A stretch of 64,000 nt of DNA from Pseudomonas sp. ML2-2023-3 (GCF_037055275.1 NZ_CP146343.1:3506501-3570500); one strand, 5' to 3'; positions 16,886-26,983 are shown, counted from the stretch's first letter. Translations and numbers: made by a program. The notes: generated from the letters alone by a model not told the origin.

Positions 16886-17983
16886 ATGATCAAAACACCG
16901 TATTACCTGATTGATAAACAAAAGCTGCTGGCGAACATGCAGAAGATCGCCTACGTACGCGAGCAGTCCGGGGCCAAGGCCCTGCTGGCACTCAAGTGCT
17001 TCGCCACCTGGTCGGTGTTCGACCTTATGCAGCAGTACATGGACGGCACCACGTCGTCGTCGCTGTATGAACTCAAGCTCGGTCGACAGAAGTTCGCCGG
17101 CGAGACCCACGCCTACAGCGTGGCCTGGGCCGACGACGAAATCGAAGAGATGCTCGAGAACAGCGACAAGATCATCTTCAACTCCATCGGCCAGTTGCAG
17201 CGCTATGCCCAGGCCTCTGCCGGCAAAGTGCGCGGTCTGCGGGTCAACCCGCAGGTGAGCAGCTCCGACTACCTGTTGGCCGACCCCGCTCGTCCGTTCA
17301 GCCGCCTGGGCGAATGGGACCCGGTGAAGATCGAGCAGGTCATCGACCAGATCTCGGGCTTCATGTTCCACAACAACTGCGAGAACGGTGACTTCGGCCT
17401 GTTCGACAAGATGCTGTGCACCATCGAAGAACGCTTCGGCGATCTGCTGCACAAGGTTGAATGGGTCAGCCTGGGTGGCGGTATCCACTTCACCGGTGAC
17501 GACTATGCACTGGATGCTTTCTGCGCGCGCCTCAAGGCCTTCTCGCAAAAGTACGGCGTGCAGGTCTATCTGGAACCTGGTGAAGCTGCCATCACCCAGA
17601 GCGCCTCGCTGGAAGTGACCGTGCTCGACACGCTCTACAACGGCAAGCACCTGGCGGTCGTAGACAGCTCCATCGAAGCCCACATGCTCGATCTGCTGAT
17701 CTATCGCCTGAACGCCAAGCTGGCCCCAAGCGAGGGTGAGCACACCTATATGGTGTGCGGCAAGTCATGCCTGGCCGGAGACATTTTCGGCGAGTATCCA
17801 TTTGATCGTCCGCTGGCCATCGGCGATCGGCTGTCGTTTATCGACGCAGCGGGTTACACCATGGTCAAGAAAAACTGGTTCAACGGTCTGAAAATGCCGT
17901 CCATCGTAGTGAAACAACTCGACGGTACAGTCGAAGTGGTTCGCGAGTTTGATTTCAACGACTACCTGTCCAGCCTCTCGTAA
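16886..17983 (+). CDS. nspC: carboxynorspermidine decarboxylase
   Basis: 365 residues of the alanine-racemase-fold, PLP-dependent decarboxylase family. The start MIKTPYYLIDKQKLLANMQK matches the family N terminus, and the PLP lysine is in ALLALKCFATW. Later motifs SLGGGIHFTG, YLEPGEAA and the catalytic-site VCGKSCLAGD are all present. NspC removes CO2 from carboxynorspermidine or carboxyspermidine, giving the triamine. The dehydrogenase that makes its substrate follows 26 bp downstream. The open frame before 16886 does not look like protein. Confidence 0.93.
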   Translation: MIKTPYYLIDKQKLLANMQKIAYVREQSGAKALLALKCFATWSVFDLMQQYMDGTTSSSLYELKLGRQKFAGETHAYSVAWADDEIEEMLENSDKIIFNSIGQLQRYAQASAGKVRGLRVNPQVSSSDYLLADPARPFSRLGEWDPVKIEQVIDQISGFMFHNNCENGDFGLFDKMLCTIEERFGDLLHKVEWVSLGGGIHFTGDDYALDAFCARLKAFSQKYGVQVYLEPGEAAITQSASLEVTVLDTLYNGKHLAVVDSSIEAHMLDLLIYRLNAKLAPSEGEHTYMVCGKSCLAGDIFGEYPFDRPLAIGDRLSFIDAAGYTMVKKNWFNGLKMPSIVVKQLDGTVEVVREFDFNDYLSSLS

Positions 17984-18009
17984 TCTGGCAGAAGGGAGAT
18001 TTAAACAAA

Positions 18010-19245
18010 TTGAAGAAAAACGTTCTTATCATTGGTGCAGGAGGTGTCGCCAAGGTGGTGGCCCACAAGTGCGCGCAGCACAACGATGAACTTGGTCGTA
18101 TCGCTATCGCGTCGCGCAACATCTCCAAATGCCAGGCCATCATCGACAGCGTCATCGCCAAGGGTAGCCTCAAGCAGCCCGCCGACATCAAAGCCTTCTC
18201 GCTGAACGCTCTGGATGTCGAAGCGACCAAGGCGCTGATTCTGGAAACCGAATCGCAGATCGTCATCAACGTCGGCTCTGCCTTCCTCAACATGTCGGTG
18301 CTGCGTGCCTGCATCGATACCGGCGTGGCCTATCTCGACACCGCCATTCACGAAGAGCCGGGCAAGGTCTGCGAAACGCCGCCCTGGTATGGCAACTACG
18401 AGTGGAACCACATCGAGGAGTGCAAAGCGAAAAACATCACCGCCATCCTCGGCGTAGGCTTCGACCCGGGTGTGGTCAACGCTTATGCAGCTCTGGCGCA
18501 GCAACAGTATTTCGACCGCATTGATTCGATCGATATTCTCGACGTCAATGCCGGTTCCCACGGCAAGTATTTCGCCACCAACTTCGACCCGGAAATCAAC
18601 TTCCGCGAGTTCACCGGGCAGGTCTGGAGCTGGCAGAACAGCCAGTGGACCAGCAATAGCATGTTCGAAGTCAAGCGTACCGACGATCTGCCGGTCGTGG
18701 GCGAGCAGAACCTGTACCTGACCGGTCATGACGAGGTTCATTCCCTGTCGAAGAACCTCGACGTGCCAAACGTGCGTTTCTGGATGAGTTTCGGCGAGCA
18801 CTACATCAATGTGTTCACGGTGCTCAAGAACTTGGGCCTTCTCTCCGAACAGCCGGTCAAGACCGCTGAAGGCCTGGAAGTCGTGCCACTCAAACTGGTC
18901 AAGGCCGTGCTGCCTGATCCGAGCTCGCTTGCTCCCGGCTACACGGGCAAGACCTGCATCGGTGATCTGGTCAAGGGCACCAAGGATGGTCAGCCGCGCG
19001 AAGTGTTCATCTACAACGTCGCCGACCACGAGGACGCCTTTGCCGAGACTGACAGCCAGGGCATTTCCTATACCGCCGGTGTACCTCCGGTGGCAGCAGC
19101 CTTGCTGGTCGCTCGCGGCGAGTGGGACGTAAAACGCATGGTCAACGTCGAAGAACTGCCAGCAGAGCCGTTCCTCAAGGCGCTGGACGTGATGGGCCTG
19201 CCGACTCGTATCAAGGATGAGAACGGCGATCGTCCCTGGAACTGA
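18010..19245 (+). CDS. carboxynorspermidine synthase / saccharopine dehydrogenase family
   Basis: 411 residues starting at a TTG (18010) with GGGAG upstream, giving MKKNVLIIGAGGVAKVVAHK, a Rossmann GAGGVA dinucleotide site. The segment GVGFDPGVVNAYAALAQ and the long substrate domain match bacterial Lys1-like enzymes that reductively condense aspartate semialdehyde with a diamine to give carboxynorspermidine or carboxyspermidine (CANSDH). Being directly downstream of nspC places it in the alternative, SAM-independent triamine route rather than in lysine metabolism. A terminator follows. Confidence 0.9.
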   Translation: MKKNVLIIGAGGVAKVVAHKCAQHNDELGRIAIASRNISKCQAIIDSVIAKGSLKQPADIKAFSLNALDVEATKALILETESQIVINVGSAFLNMSVLRACIDTGVAYLDTAIHEEPGKVCETPPWYGNYEWNHIEECKAKNITAILGVGFDPGVVNAYAALAQQQYFDRIDSIDILDVNAGSHGKYFATNFDPEINFREFTGQVWSWQNSQWTSNSMFEVKRTDDLPVVGEQNLYLTGHDEVHSLSKNLDVPNVRFWMSFGEHYINVFTVLKNLGLLSEQPVKTAEGLEVVPLKLVKAVLPDPSSLAPGYTGKTCIGDLVKGTKDGQPREVFIYNVADHEDAFAETDSQGISYTAGVPPVAAALLVARGEWDVKRMVNVEELPAEPFLKALDVMGLPTRIKDENGDRPWN

Positions 19246-19280
19246 TGCCTGATTGACAGGTAGTGTGTGTTTTACGCTTT

Positions 19281-19317
19281 AGCCAATGCCCCGAGGTGTC
19301 GGGGCATTGGCTTTTTG
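19281..19317 (+). terminator. rho-independent terminator after the nspC operon
   Basis: Perfect 14-bp stem AGCCAATGCCCCGA (19281-19294) with TCGGGGCATTGGCT (19299-19312), loop GGTG, then TTTTT. It shares its inner 12 bp exactly with the ybiT terminator. Confidence 0.92.
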
Positions 19318-19366
19318 CTTTCTGAGATTATCGTTAGCCTGCTTTCATTTCTTCTGAAGCCGAGCC

Positions 19367-20593
19367 ATGATGCGGGTCTATGACCGTCAGCCGGATTCAC
19401 CGTCTATGCCTGCGCAACAACCCCACGTCGAGAGTTCCCTGTCGGTCACGCTGCAAATCCTTTCGATCGTGTTCTACACCTTCATCGCGTTTATTTGTAT
19501 CGGCTTGCCGATAGCCGTATTGCCCGGCTATGTCCACGACCAACTGGGTTTCAGTGCCGTAATCGCAGGCCTGACCATTGCTTCGCAATACCTGGCAACC
19601 TTGCTCAGCCGTCCTTTCGCCGGACGCCTGGTGGACAGCCTCGGCACCAAGCCCGCCATCGTGTATGGCCTGATCGGGATTGCCATCAGCGGCGTACTCA
19701 CCTCCCTGGCCGTCGCACTGCAAGGCTGGCCACTGCTTAGCCTGTGCATTTTGATCGCCGGACGGATTTTCCTGGGCATTGCCCAAGGCTTGATCGGCGT
19801 CGGCACGATCAGTTGGGGGATCGCTCAGGTCGGGTCGCAACACACCGCCCGGGCGATTGGCTGGAACGGCATTGCGTCCTATGGTGCAATCGCCATCGGT
19901 GCCCCGCTGGGTGTCGTGATGATCGGCCAGCTGGGGTTTTTCAGCCTGGGGGTGACGCTGTTACTGCTGGCACTGTTTGCCTTGCTGCTTATTCGTAAAA
20001 AACCTTCGATTCCGGTGATCAGCGGCGTGCGCCTGCCCTTTTGGTCGGTGTTCGGCCTGATCGCACCGTACGGCATCAGCCTGACCCTGGCATCCATTGG
20101 CTATGGCACCCTGACCACCTTCATTACCTTGTTTTACATCGACCGCGGCTGGGTCGGAGCCGCTTATTGCCTGTCGGTGTTCGGCGTGTGCTTTATCCTT
20201 GCGCGCCTGATTTTCACCAACAGCATCAGCCGCTTTGGCGGCTACACCGTGGCGATCGTCTGCATGACGATCGAAACGGTCGGTCTGACATTATTGTGGC
20301 TGGCACCTTCCGAGGCATATGCCCTGACAGGCGCTGGCCTGACCGGTTTTGGCCTGTCGCTGGTGTACCCGGCGCTGGGTGTGGAGGCGGTCAAGCGGGT
20401 GCCGGTCTCCAGCCGGGGCGCGGGGTTGAGTGCCTATGCAGTGTTTTTCGATCTGGCCCTCGCCATCGCGGGCCCGATCATGGGCGCCATCGCATTGAAC
20501 ATGGGGTACCCGTGGATTTTCTTCAGCGCCGCAGTCATGTGCTGCGTGGGTTTGCTGCTGAGCGTGACCCTGTCGCGTCGCGCAAACGGCTAG
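19367..20593 (+). CDS. MFS transporter, YfcJ/YhhS-like
   Basis: 408 residues with about 12 hydrophobic segments, a conserved first-helix stretch (FYTFIAFICIGLPIAVLPGY) and the MFS loop motif in LSRPFAGRLVDSLGTKPA. This combination resembles the UPF0226 group (YfcJ, YhhS) of probable drug or arabinose-type exporters. It stands alone between a terminator and a convergent hydrolase gene 8 bp away. The substrate is unknown. A local regulator is not evident. Confidence 0.82.
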   Translation: MMRVYDRQPDSPSMPAQQPHVESSLSVTLQILSIVFYTFIAFICIGLPIAVLPGYVHDQLGFSAVIAGLTIASQYLATLLSRPFAGRLVDSLGTKPAIVYGLIGIAISGVLTSLAVALQGWPLLSLCILIAGRIFLGIAQGLIGVGTISWGIAQVGSQHTARAIGWNGIASYGAIAIGAPLGVVMIGQLGFFSLGVTLLLLALFALLLIRKKPSIPVISGVRLPFWSVFGLIAPYGISLTLASIGYGTLTTFITLFYIDRGWVGAAYCLSVFGVCFILARLIFTNSISRFGGYTVAIVCMTIETVGLTLLWLAPSEAYALTGAGLTGFGLSLVYPALGVEAVKRVPVSSRGAGLSAYAVFFDLALAIAGPIMGAIALNMGYPWIFFSAAVMCCVGLLLSVTLSRRANG

Positions 20594-20601
20594 ATCCTAG
20601 A

Positions 20602-21633
20602 TCAGTGGTCGGCAGTGCGAAACCCCGTGCGCTGGCGGACTTGCAGGGTCTTGCTGAAAAACCGTCCCGCCTCATAAATCAGATCACGGTGCACATCCTC
20701 GCGGTCGACCCCCTGCGCGTCGGTGCATAGACCGGGCATTGCGCCCATTTGCTCGTCGGTGCAAGGCGCCATGAACACGAAATGCCCGGCACCAGGAATC
20801 ACCTTGAACTCAGGCTCCACTGGCAGCTTGCGCGCAAGGGCGTCGGCATTTTTGTCCGGGAACACCAGCTTGTCGTTGTCGCCGCTGTACAGCAGGACCG
20901 GCACATGCACATCGGCCAGGGTTTGCCGGCCAAACATCAGGCTCAAGGGGGCCATCAGCAGCAGTGCATGAACCCGAGGATCGGCAACGGGAACAAGGTC
21001 ATCACGATCGGCGATCAGCTCGCCTTTTGTCGTACAGGCATCACGGTCCTCAGGTCGCTCCTGGCAATAGCGGCGCAAGCGATCCAGATCAGGCTGGGCT
21101 CCGGAAAGAATCAACGCCGTTTCGCCGCCTGCCGAATAACCGATGACCCCCACCTGATCGTCATGCACGTACGGTGACAGCTCGCGATCCGCCAGCGTGG
21201 CAGTGATGGCGGCCGATATCTGCATCGGCCGTCCGTAGAGGTTGCTCAGGGTACCCAGGCGACTGTGGTCTTTGTAGTTGTCTCCCGGGTGCAACACCGC
21301 CACCACCACAAACCCCTTGCGCGCCAATGACGTGGCCAGATCGTGCAGGGCCAGCGGGGTTCCGGTGTTGCCATGGGACAACATCAACAGCGGGTAATGG
21401 CCCATGGCAATTTTGGCTTCTTCAGTCGCCTCGACTTCATAACCGCCCATTCTGGTCAGCCCCCGGGCTTCATTGGACGGATAAAAGGCGATAGCGCGCA
21501 TGGGCTGATCGTCCAGAGGGTCGAGAAAACTCAAGCGATGAAAGCCCACGCCCCATTGCATGGCAGGTTCGGCCTGCACCAGGACGGGGCAACATGCCAG
21601 GAGTAAAACCAGTGCCGCATTGAGACGTATCAT
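20602..21633 (-). CDS. secreted alpha/beta hydrolase (dienelactone-hydrolase-like)
   Basis: 343 residues with a signal peptide (MIRLNAALVLLLACCPVLVQ, cleavage after AEP or before it). The nucleophile elbow is GYSAGGETA, the acid is probably the aspartate in SGDNDKLVFP, and the histidine is in GAGHFVFMAP. This is a complete hydrolase triad. Several cysteines in the C-terminal half may form periplasmic disulfides. The substrate is unknown; an ester or lipid-like compound is plausible. It follows azoR on the same strand, but a strong terminator lies between them. Confidence 0.8.
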   Translation of the reverse strand: MIRLNAALVLLLACCPVLVQAEPAMQWGVGFHRLSFLDPLDDQPMRAIAFYPSNEARGLTRMGGYEVEATEEAKIAMGHYPLLMLSHGNTGTPLALHDLATSLARKGFVVVAVLHPGDNYKDHSRLGTLSNLYGRPMQISAAITATLADRELSPYVHDDQVGVIGYSAGGETALILSGAQPDLDRLRRYCQERPEDRDACTTKGELIADRDDLVPVADPRVHALLLMAPLSLMFGRQTLADVHVPVLLYSGDNDKLVFPDKNADALARKLPVEPEFKVIPGAGHFVFMAPCTDEQMGAMPGLCTDAQGVDREDVHRDLIYEAGRFFSKTLQVRQRTGFRTADH

Positions 21634-21718
21634 GGAGGCTCACCTTTAATGGCGCGTAGCTTGAAACCGGACATGCAGGACGTCTATCCACACACTCTGC
21701 ATAACCCAAGCCAAACGC

Positions 21719-21767
21719 AAAAAAACTCCGTACTCCGGTCTTTGAAGACATCCAGAGTACAGAGTTT
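21719..21767 (-). terminator. rho-independent terminator of azoR
   Basis: Minus strand: a 16-base arm pairs almost perfectly (21752-21767 with 21723-21738; core AACTC, GTACTC and GG blocks), followed by a T-run from the A stretch at 21719-21725. It lies 25 bp after the azoR stop. Confidence 0.88.
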
Positions 21768-21791
21768 AGTCGGTGAAACCGTCCAGATTAC

Positions 21792-22403
21792 TTACGCTGC
21801 GCTGAACAGATCCTGGTTAATGTGCGCCTGGGCATCGTTCAAGGCCTTGGTGCGAACTTCGTCGCCATAGGCCAGGCCGTGGGCGCGAACAAACTCGACA
21901 TCGGTGATGCCCATGAAGCCCAGCATCACTTTCAAATAGTCTTCATGGGCAACGCCCGTGGCCTGCCCAACATGCAGACCGCCCGAGGTCGACACCACGA
22001 TCACCTTTTTATTGCCGCACAGGCCTTCCGGGCCAGCTTCGGTGTAACGGAAGGTCTGACCGGCAACGGCAATGCGGTCGATCCAGGCCTTGAGCTGGGT
22101 AGGAATGGTGAAGTTGTACATCGGCGCCGCAATCACTACCGCGTCAGCGGCCAGGAACTGCGCAAGGGTATCGGCACTCAATTGGGCTTCATGTTTCTGT
22201 GCCGCATCACGCAGCTCAGCCGGTGTGCCCGCCGCCACCAGGGTTGCGGCCGAGAAATGTTCAATGGCCTCTGCAGCCAGATCGCGATAGCTCACCTCTA
22301 CGTCAGGGTCGGCAGCCTGCCAGGCCTTGACCACTTCACGGCTCAACTGACGCGAAGCCGAGTTGTCGCCCAGAATGCTCGAATCGATATGCAACAGTTT
22401 CAT
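21792..22403 (-). CDS. azoR: FMN-dependent NADH-azoreductase
   Basis: 203 residues, the typical AzoR length, beginning [20 protein letters not shown] with the flavodoxin-like FMN phosphate loop. Later motifs include [19 protein letters not shown] and STSGGLHVG, both typical. It reduces azo compounds and quinones with NADH. GGAG lies 7 bases before the ATG. It is divergent from a LysR gene, which is a frequent arrangement for azoR and suggests direct control by that regulator. Confidence 0.93.
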   Translation of the reverse strand: MKLLHIDSSILGDNSASRQLSREVVKAWQAADPDVEVSYRDLAAEAIEHFSAATLVAAGTPAELRDAAQKHEAQLSADTLAQFLAADAVVIAAPMYNFTIPTQLKAWIDRIAVAGQTFRYTEAGPEGLCGNKKVIVVSTSGGLHVGQATGVAHEDYLKVMLGFMGITDVEFVRAHGLAYGDEVRTKALNDAQAHINQDLFSAA

Positions 22404-22468
22404 GTGTGATCTCCAAATGAGGACCGCTACTGGGCGATCTGATGAAGTAGATGCTACCGATGAAAGTA

Positions 22469-22496
22469 ATCGACGATAAGTTAGCCATCGTGCGAT
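22469..22496. promoter_or_regulatory. paired palindromes between azoR and its LysR gene
   Basis: Two short palindromes lie 9 bp apart in the divergent promoter region: ATCGACGAT (22469-22477) and ATCGTGCGAT (22487-22496). Related half-sites ATCG/CGAT at this spacing fit a LysR dimer-of-dimers operator. Binding is inferred. Confidence 0.45.
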
Positions 22497-22529
22497 AGTT
22501 CGTCCCACCCATAGGACAGTGAGCCCGTC

Positions 22530-23438
22530 ATGCAAGACCTCAATGACTTGTATTACTTCGCCAAGGTGGTCGAAGCCGGTGGCTTTGCCGCTGCGGGTCG
22601 ATTGCTGGGGATTCCGAAGTCGCGCCTGTCGCGCCGGGTGGCCGAGCTTGAAGAGCGCCTTGGCGCCCGCCTGCTGCAGCGTACTACCCGCCAACTCAAG
22701 CTCACGGCCGTGGGTGAGCGCTACCTGCGTCACTGCCAGGCCATGTTGCTTGAGGCCGAAATGGCCGACGAGGCAGTGGCCAGCATGTCCAGCGAGCCGC
22801 GAGGCCGCCTGCGCGTATCGTGCCCTGTGGGCCTGGCTCACGAGTTCATGCCCGGCGTGATCAGTTCGTTTCTGCAGGCCTACCCGCTTGTGCAGCTGGA
22901 AGTCAGCCTGCTCAACCGTCGCGTCGATCTGGTCACTGAAGGCATTGATGTCGCCTTGCGCGTGCGTGAAGAAGGCGATGAAGATCCGTTACTGGTCACG
23001 CGGCGTTTGCGCCAGGCCCGCACCGTGATGGTGGCCAGCCCCGGATTTGCCCGCCAGTGGCCGGTCAATACCCCGGAAGACTTGAAAAACGTGCCGCTGC
23101 TGGGTGCCCTTGAACCTGATCGCATGGTTCATCTGCGCATGCTCGACGAACAGGGCAAGGCCAGCAACCTGGTACTGGAAGCGCGCCTGGGCATTGATGA
23201 TTTTGTCGTGCGCAAAGCCTGCACCCTGGCCGGCCTGGGCTTTACCGTACTGCCCATGATGTATTGCGAACAGGAACTGCTGGACGGGCAGCTGGTTCAA
23301 ATCCTGCCCTCATGGACCCTGCCAGGGGGCTGGCTGCATGCGGTTTACCCCCACAGACGCGGGGTGATGCCTGCCGTCAGGGCCTGGATCGACCATTTGG
23401 TTGAATCATTCGAAAGGTGTGGAGACAAACTGCTATGA
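22530..23438 (+). CDS. LysR-family regulator, probably of azoR
   Basis: 302 residues. The N-terminal HTH reads [20 protein letters not shown] then [20 protein letters not shown], and the effector domain is of the CrgA type ([20 protein letters not shown]). It is divergent from azoR across 126 bp that hold paired palindromes. The last codons overlap the start of the yjbR-like gene (ATGA). The likely signal is a quinone or electrophile, by analogy with other azoR regulators (inference). Confidence 0.88.
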   Translation: MQDLNDLYYFAKVVEAGGFAAAGRLLGIPKSRLSRRVAELEERLGARLLQRTTRQLKLTAVGERYLRHCQAMLLEAEMADEAVASMSSEPRGRLRVSCPVGLAHEFMPGVISSFLQAYPLVQLEVSLLNRRVDLVTEGIDVALRVREEGDEDPLLVTRRLRQARTVMVASPGFARQWPVNTPEDLKNVPLLGALEPDRMVHLRMLDEQGKASNLVLEARLGIDDFVVRKACTLAGLGFTVLPMMYCEQELLDGQLVQILPSWTLPGGWLHAVYPHRRGVMPAVRAWIDHLVESFERCGDKLL

Positions 23439-23788
23439 GCCAGATGACCCAGCATGACGTAGCCCAATTCTGTCGCAGCCTGCCGGACGTCAAGGAAGTG
23501 GTGCAATGGGGAGGCGTTCAGGTGTTTTATGTCGACCAGAGGAAAATGTTCGCCCTGCTCAACCTCAACCGCGACGGGCTCTCGTTCAAGGTCGAGAAAG
23601 AATTGTTTCTGGGCTATGTCGATCGTCCGGGCATACACCCGTCGCCGTATCTGGCGCGGGCGTTCTGGATCAACATGCAAGCGCCCTACCCGATGGGCGC
23701 TGCAGAACTGCAAGACCTGTTGCGACGATCCCATCAACTGGTGGTCGCCAAGCTGGCAAAAAAACGTCAGATCGGCTTATTGCTTTAA
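23435..23788 (+). CDS. MmcQ/YjbR-family protein
   Basis: 117 residues with the family pattern PDVKEVVQWGGVQVFYVDQR, then MFALLNLNRDGLSFKV and a C-terminal LRRSHQLVVAKLAKK. YjbR-like proteins have a CyaY-like or double-wing fold and no settled function. The ATG overlaps the stop of the upstream LysR gene (ATGA), so the two are co-translated. It converges with the DUF1294 gene, 3 bp apart. Confidence 0.82.
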   Translation: MSQMTQHDVAQFCRSLPDVKEVVQWGGVQVFYVDQRKMFALLNLNRDGLSFKVEKELFLGYVDRPGIHPSPYLARAFWINMQAPYPMGAAELQDLLRRSHQLVVAKLAKKRQIGLLL

Positions 23789-23791
23789 TCG

Positions 23792-24229
23792 CTACAGGTT
23801 CGCAAAGGTCATTTTCACGAACAGAATGTCAATCCAGATCACCTGGTGCAAAGCCACGATCAGCCAGAAAAACACCTGGTAAGACACCTTGCGGGTTTTG
23901 TGGCGAAACACCTGTTGCGCCACCAAGGCTCCCGGCCATCCGCCCAGTAGCTCAACCCCGTGCAGCACATTTTCCGGGGTGCGCCACTGGCCAGTCCTGG
24001 CCTGCTGCTTGTCGTACCAATACAGGCCAAACGCAAGAACGCTGGCAACTGCATAGGCCAGCAAGGGCAACCGGCTGCCCCCGGTGAGCAGTACATTCAC
24101 CGAACCGCCCAGTGGCAATGCACAGAGCAGCGCCAATATCGCCAGCTTGAGTTTCAAGCCGCGAATCGGCGCCCCCTGGCGCTCACGCATACCGGCATGC
24201 TCGCGCCGGTCCTTGACCTTGGTTTTCAC
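23792..24229 (-). CDS. DUF1294 membrane protein without cold-shock domain
   Basis: 145 residues. A charged N terminus ([20 protein letters not shown]) is followed by about three or four membrane helices. The DUF1294 core is [20 protein letters not shown] with [19 protein letters not shown]. Many DUF1294 proteins carry an N-terminal cold-shock domain; here the N-terminal part is too short for one. The ATG overlaps the uppP stop (ATGA), so it is co-translated with undecaprenyl-diphosphatase. Function is unknown. Confidence 0.83.
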   Translation of the reverse strand: MKTKVKDRREHAGMRERQGAPIRGLKLKLAILALLCALPLGGSVNVLLTGGSRLPLLAYAVASVLAFGLYWYDKQQARTGQWRTPENVLHGVELLGGWPGALVAQQVFRHKTRKVSYQVFFWLIVALHQVIWIDILFVKMTFANL

Positions 24230-25056
24230 GCCGAAGCCGCAGACCAGTCGATCCAGCCGAACTGCCAGGTGGCCAGAATCAGCAAGCCAAACCCGATGCG
24301 ATACCAGGCGAACACGGCATAACTGTGGTTCGAAATGAACTTCAGCAATGCCCGTACCGCGATCATGGCGAAGATAAACGAGGTCACAAAACCAATCGCG
24401 AACACTGGCAAGTCGTCAGGCTGGAACAGATGACGGTACTTGTAGCCCGAGTACACCGCCGCACCGACCATGGTTGGCATGGCCAGGAAGAATGAAAACT
24501 CGGTCGCCGCCTTGCGGGACAAGCCAAACAGCAGGCCGCCGATAATGGTCGAGCCCGAGCGCGAAGTGCCTGGAATCATGGCCAGACATTGCGCAAAGCC
24601 GATTTTCACCGCGTCTTTCCAGGTCATGTCGTCCACTGTTTCGGCACGAATCACGTGTTGGCGACGCTCAGCCCACAACATGATGACACCACCCACCACC
24701 AGTGCCGTGGCAACGGTAATCGGGTTGAACAGGTACTCGTGAATCACATCGGCAAAAATCACTCCCAGCACCACAGCAGGCATCACCGCGATGATCAGGT
24801 TGGTGGTAAAACGGCGCGCCTCTGGTTTAGTGGGCAAACCGATGACAACGTCGATGATCTTGCGACGAAATTCCCAGACAACAGCCAAAATGGCGCCCAG
24901 CTGGATGATGATGTTGAACGCCATCGCCCGCTCGCCGCCGAAGTTCAGCAAGTCGGCCACGATAATCTGGTGACCGGTGCTTGAGATCGGCAAAAACTCC
25001 GTCAAGCCCTCAACGACGCCAAGTATCAACGCCTGAGCGGCAGTCCAAAGATCCAT
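24226..25056 (-). CDS. uppP: undecaprenyl-diphosphatase
   Basis: 276 residues, BacA/UppP family, about eight membrane helices. The two catalytic signatures are [14 protein letters not shown] (near residue 16) and PGTSRSGST (near residue 163). It dephosphorylates undecaprenyl diphosphate to recycle the lipid carrier for peptidoglycan and O-antigen and confers bacitracin tolerance. GGGGGAA precedes the ATG. The DUF1294 gene follows with a four-base overlap. Confidence 0.94.
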   Translation of the reverse strand: MDLWTAAQALILGVVEGLTEFLPISSTGHQIIVADLLNFGGERAMAFNIIIQLGAILAVVWEFRRKIIDVVIGLPTKPEARRFTTNLIIAVMPAVVLGVIFADVIHEYLFNPITVATALVVGGVIMLWAERRQHVIRAETVDDMTWKDAVKIGFAQCLAMIPGTSRSGSTIIGGLLFGLSRKAATEFSFFLAMPTMVGAAVYSGYKYRHLFQPDDLPVFAIGFVTSFIFAMIAVRALLKFISNHSYAVFAWYRIGFGLLILATWQFGWIDWSAASA

Positions 25057-25193
25057 TATTCCCCCATAAAGCCCTGCCTCATGCAGAGCTGATTAGTCTT
25101 GATTAAGTGTTTGCCACCGCTGCCCTGAAGTGGGTTACAGGTGCGACATGTTCCCCAGAACGGTGTGAAAAAACTGTCAGAAATCAATAAAGA

Positions 25194-25220
25194 TGAAGCT
25201 TTGCCAATTTCGGCCGAGAT
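25194..25220 (+). promoter_or_regulatory. sigma-28 (FliA)-like promoter of the chemoreceptor gene
   Basis: TGAAGCTT (25194-25201), an 11-base spacer, then GCCGAGAT (25213-25220). This matches the FliA consensus TAAAGTTT-N11-GCCGATAA at six of eight positions in each box with the exact spacer. It lies about 120 bp before a methyl-accepting chemotaxis gene, as expected for the motility regulon. Confidence 0.6.
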
Positions 25221-25338
25221 CCTATCAGACACGTTCTACTTTCGCTGCTATGACATGACTTCGGTTTCGTCTGACAGGCAAGTCTGAAAAAAGTTGTTCT
25301 GCGAAACACCACAAGAAGAAAAACAGGAGTGAACATTT

Positions 25339-26973
25339 ATGAATACCCTGCGCGGGTTGTCCATCAGCCGTCGTTTATGGCTGATTCTGATCGTTGCAAT
25401 GGCGATGCTGCTGGCGTTGGGCTTATTGATGCTAAAGCAGATACATGACGATTTGTATGAAGGCAAAGCCCAGAAGACCCAACATGTGGTGCAGGCCGCC
25501 AGTGGCGTGCTCAGCTACTACCACGGCCTGGAGACGGCCGGCAGCTTGAGCCGTGAAGCGGCACAGCAGCAGGCTCTGAGCGTGATCAGCACACTGCGCT
25601 ACGACAATGACGACTATTTCTGGATCAACGACCTGCGCCCGTACATGGTCATGCACCCCACCAACCCCAAGCTCGATGGCAAGGACCTGTCCGCCATCAA
25701 AGACCCGGACGGGTTCGGGATTTTTAACGAAATGGCACACCTGGCCAAAACCAGGGGCGCGGGCATGGTTGACTACCGCTGGCCAAAACCCGGCGCGCAA
25801 GATCCGGTGCAAAAAACCTCCTATGTGCAATTGTTCGAGCCTTGGGGCTGGGTCATCGGCTCTGGCGTCTACATCGACGACATGCAGGCCGAATTCCGCG
25901 CCCAGGCCTGGAAAGCCAGTTGGGCAGGCCTGGGCATAGCGCTGGTCATGGCGCTGCTGGTCACCCTCATTGCCCGCAGCATTGTGCGACCGCTGCAAGA
26001 GGCGGTGCAGGCCATGGCCAATATTGCCAGCGGTGAAAGCGACCTGACCCGTAGCCTCGATACCCACGGCCGGGATGAAGTCACCCTTCTGGCACAGCAT
26101 TTCAATGCTTTTACCGCCAAGCTGCGCAATGTGATCAGCCATCTGCAGTCCACCGCCACGGCACTTGAGCAGTCTTCCACTGAGCTGGGCAATGACGCGA
26201 CCGACGCCCAGCAGCGCAGCCAGCAGCAGGCCCTGCAAATGGATCAGGTCGCCACGGCAATCAACGAAGTGACGTACGCAGTGCAAGAGGTGGCCAAGAA
26301 CGCCGAGCATGCTGCCGGCGAAATGCGCGGCGCCCAGTCCCAAGCCGAGCTTGGCCAGCAAAACATCGACAGCAGCCTGCAACAGATCGACCAACTGTCC
26401 GGCACCATCAATCAGGCAGTCGACGTCATCCGGACCCTGGCCACGCAAAGCAGCGAAATCGGCAGCGTGCTTGAGGTGATCCGCTCGATTGCCGAACAAA
26501 CCAACCTGCTGGCGCTCAACGCCGCCATCGAAGCGGCCCGCGCAGGCGAGCAAGGGCGTGGCTTTGCCGTTGTGGCCGACGAGGTCCGGCTGCTGGCCCA
26601 GCGCACGCAAAAATCCACGGCCGAAATCCAGACCATGATCGAAGGCTTGCAGAAGCACTCCGAAGCCGCGGTCAATGTCATCGGCACGAGTAGCCGGGCC
26701 TCTCAACTGACCATCGAACAAGCCACCCAGGCCGGGCAAAGCCTGACCAGCATTGGCCATGCACTGAACAATCTCAACGATCTCAATGCATCCATTGCCA
26801 GCGCCACGTTGCAACAGGCCCACGTGGTGGAAGACATCAACCAGAACGTGACCCAGGCCGCCCAACTGTCCCAGGGCACTGCCCAGGCGGCAGAACAGTC
26901 GAGCGCCGCCAGTGCCCACCTCAAGGAATTGAGCGTGCAGCTCAATGGGTTATTGCGTCAGTTCAGGGTCTAG
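25339..26973 (+). CDS. methyl-accepting chemotaxis protein with single Cache domain
   Basis: 544 residues. TM1 is at about 12-32, then a periplasmic sCache_2 domain at about 35-185 ([20 protein letters not shown] and [17 protein letters not shown] are typical), then TM2 at about 190-212 and HAMP. The cytoplasmic coiled-coil signalling domain has its hairpin tip at about 385-420 ([20 protein letters not shown]). It senses a small ligand and controls CheA. sCache_2 receptors in P. putida such as McpP bind acetate, pyruvate, propionate and lactate, so a short organic acid is the best guess. There is no C-terminal CheR-tethering pentapeptide. Confidence 0.92.
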   Translation: MNTLRGLSISRRLWLILIVAMAMLLALGLLMLKQIHDDLYEGKAQKTQHVVQAASGVLSYYHGLETAGSLSREAAQQQALSVISTLRYDNDDYFWINDLRPYMVMHPTNPKLDGKDLSAIKDPDGFGIFNEMAHLAKTRGAGMVDYRWPKPGAQDPVQKTSYVQLFEPWGWVIGSGVYIDDMQAEFRAQAWKASWAGLGIALVMALLVTLIARSIVRPLQEAVQAMANIASGESDLTRSLDTHGRDEVTLLAQHFNAFTAKLRNVISHLQSTATALEQSSTELGNDATDAQQRSQQQALQMDQVATAINEVTYAVQEVAKNAEHAAGEMRGAQSQAELGQQNIDSSLQQIDQLSGTINQAVDVIRTLATQSSEIGSVLEVIRSIAEQTNLLALNAAIEAARAGEQGRGFAVVADEVRLLAQRTQKSTAEIQTMIEGLQKHSEAAVNVIGTSSRASQLTIEQATQAGQSLTSIGHALNNLNDLNASIASATLQQAHVVEDINQNVTQAAQLSQGTAQAAEQSSAASAHLKELSVQLNGLLRQFRV

Positions 26974-26983
26974 AAGCAGGTGC

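Noticed and set aside
25432..26919. 495-codon minus-strand open frame across the chemoreceptor gene
   Set aside because: Antisense shadow of the coiled-coil region. Composition is dominated by Gly, His and Leu, typical of reverse-strand frames.
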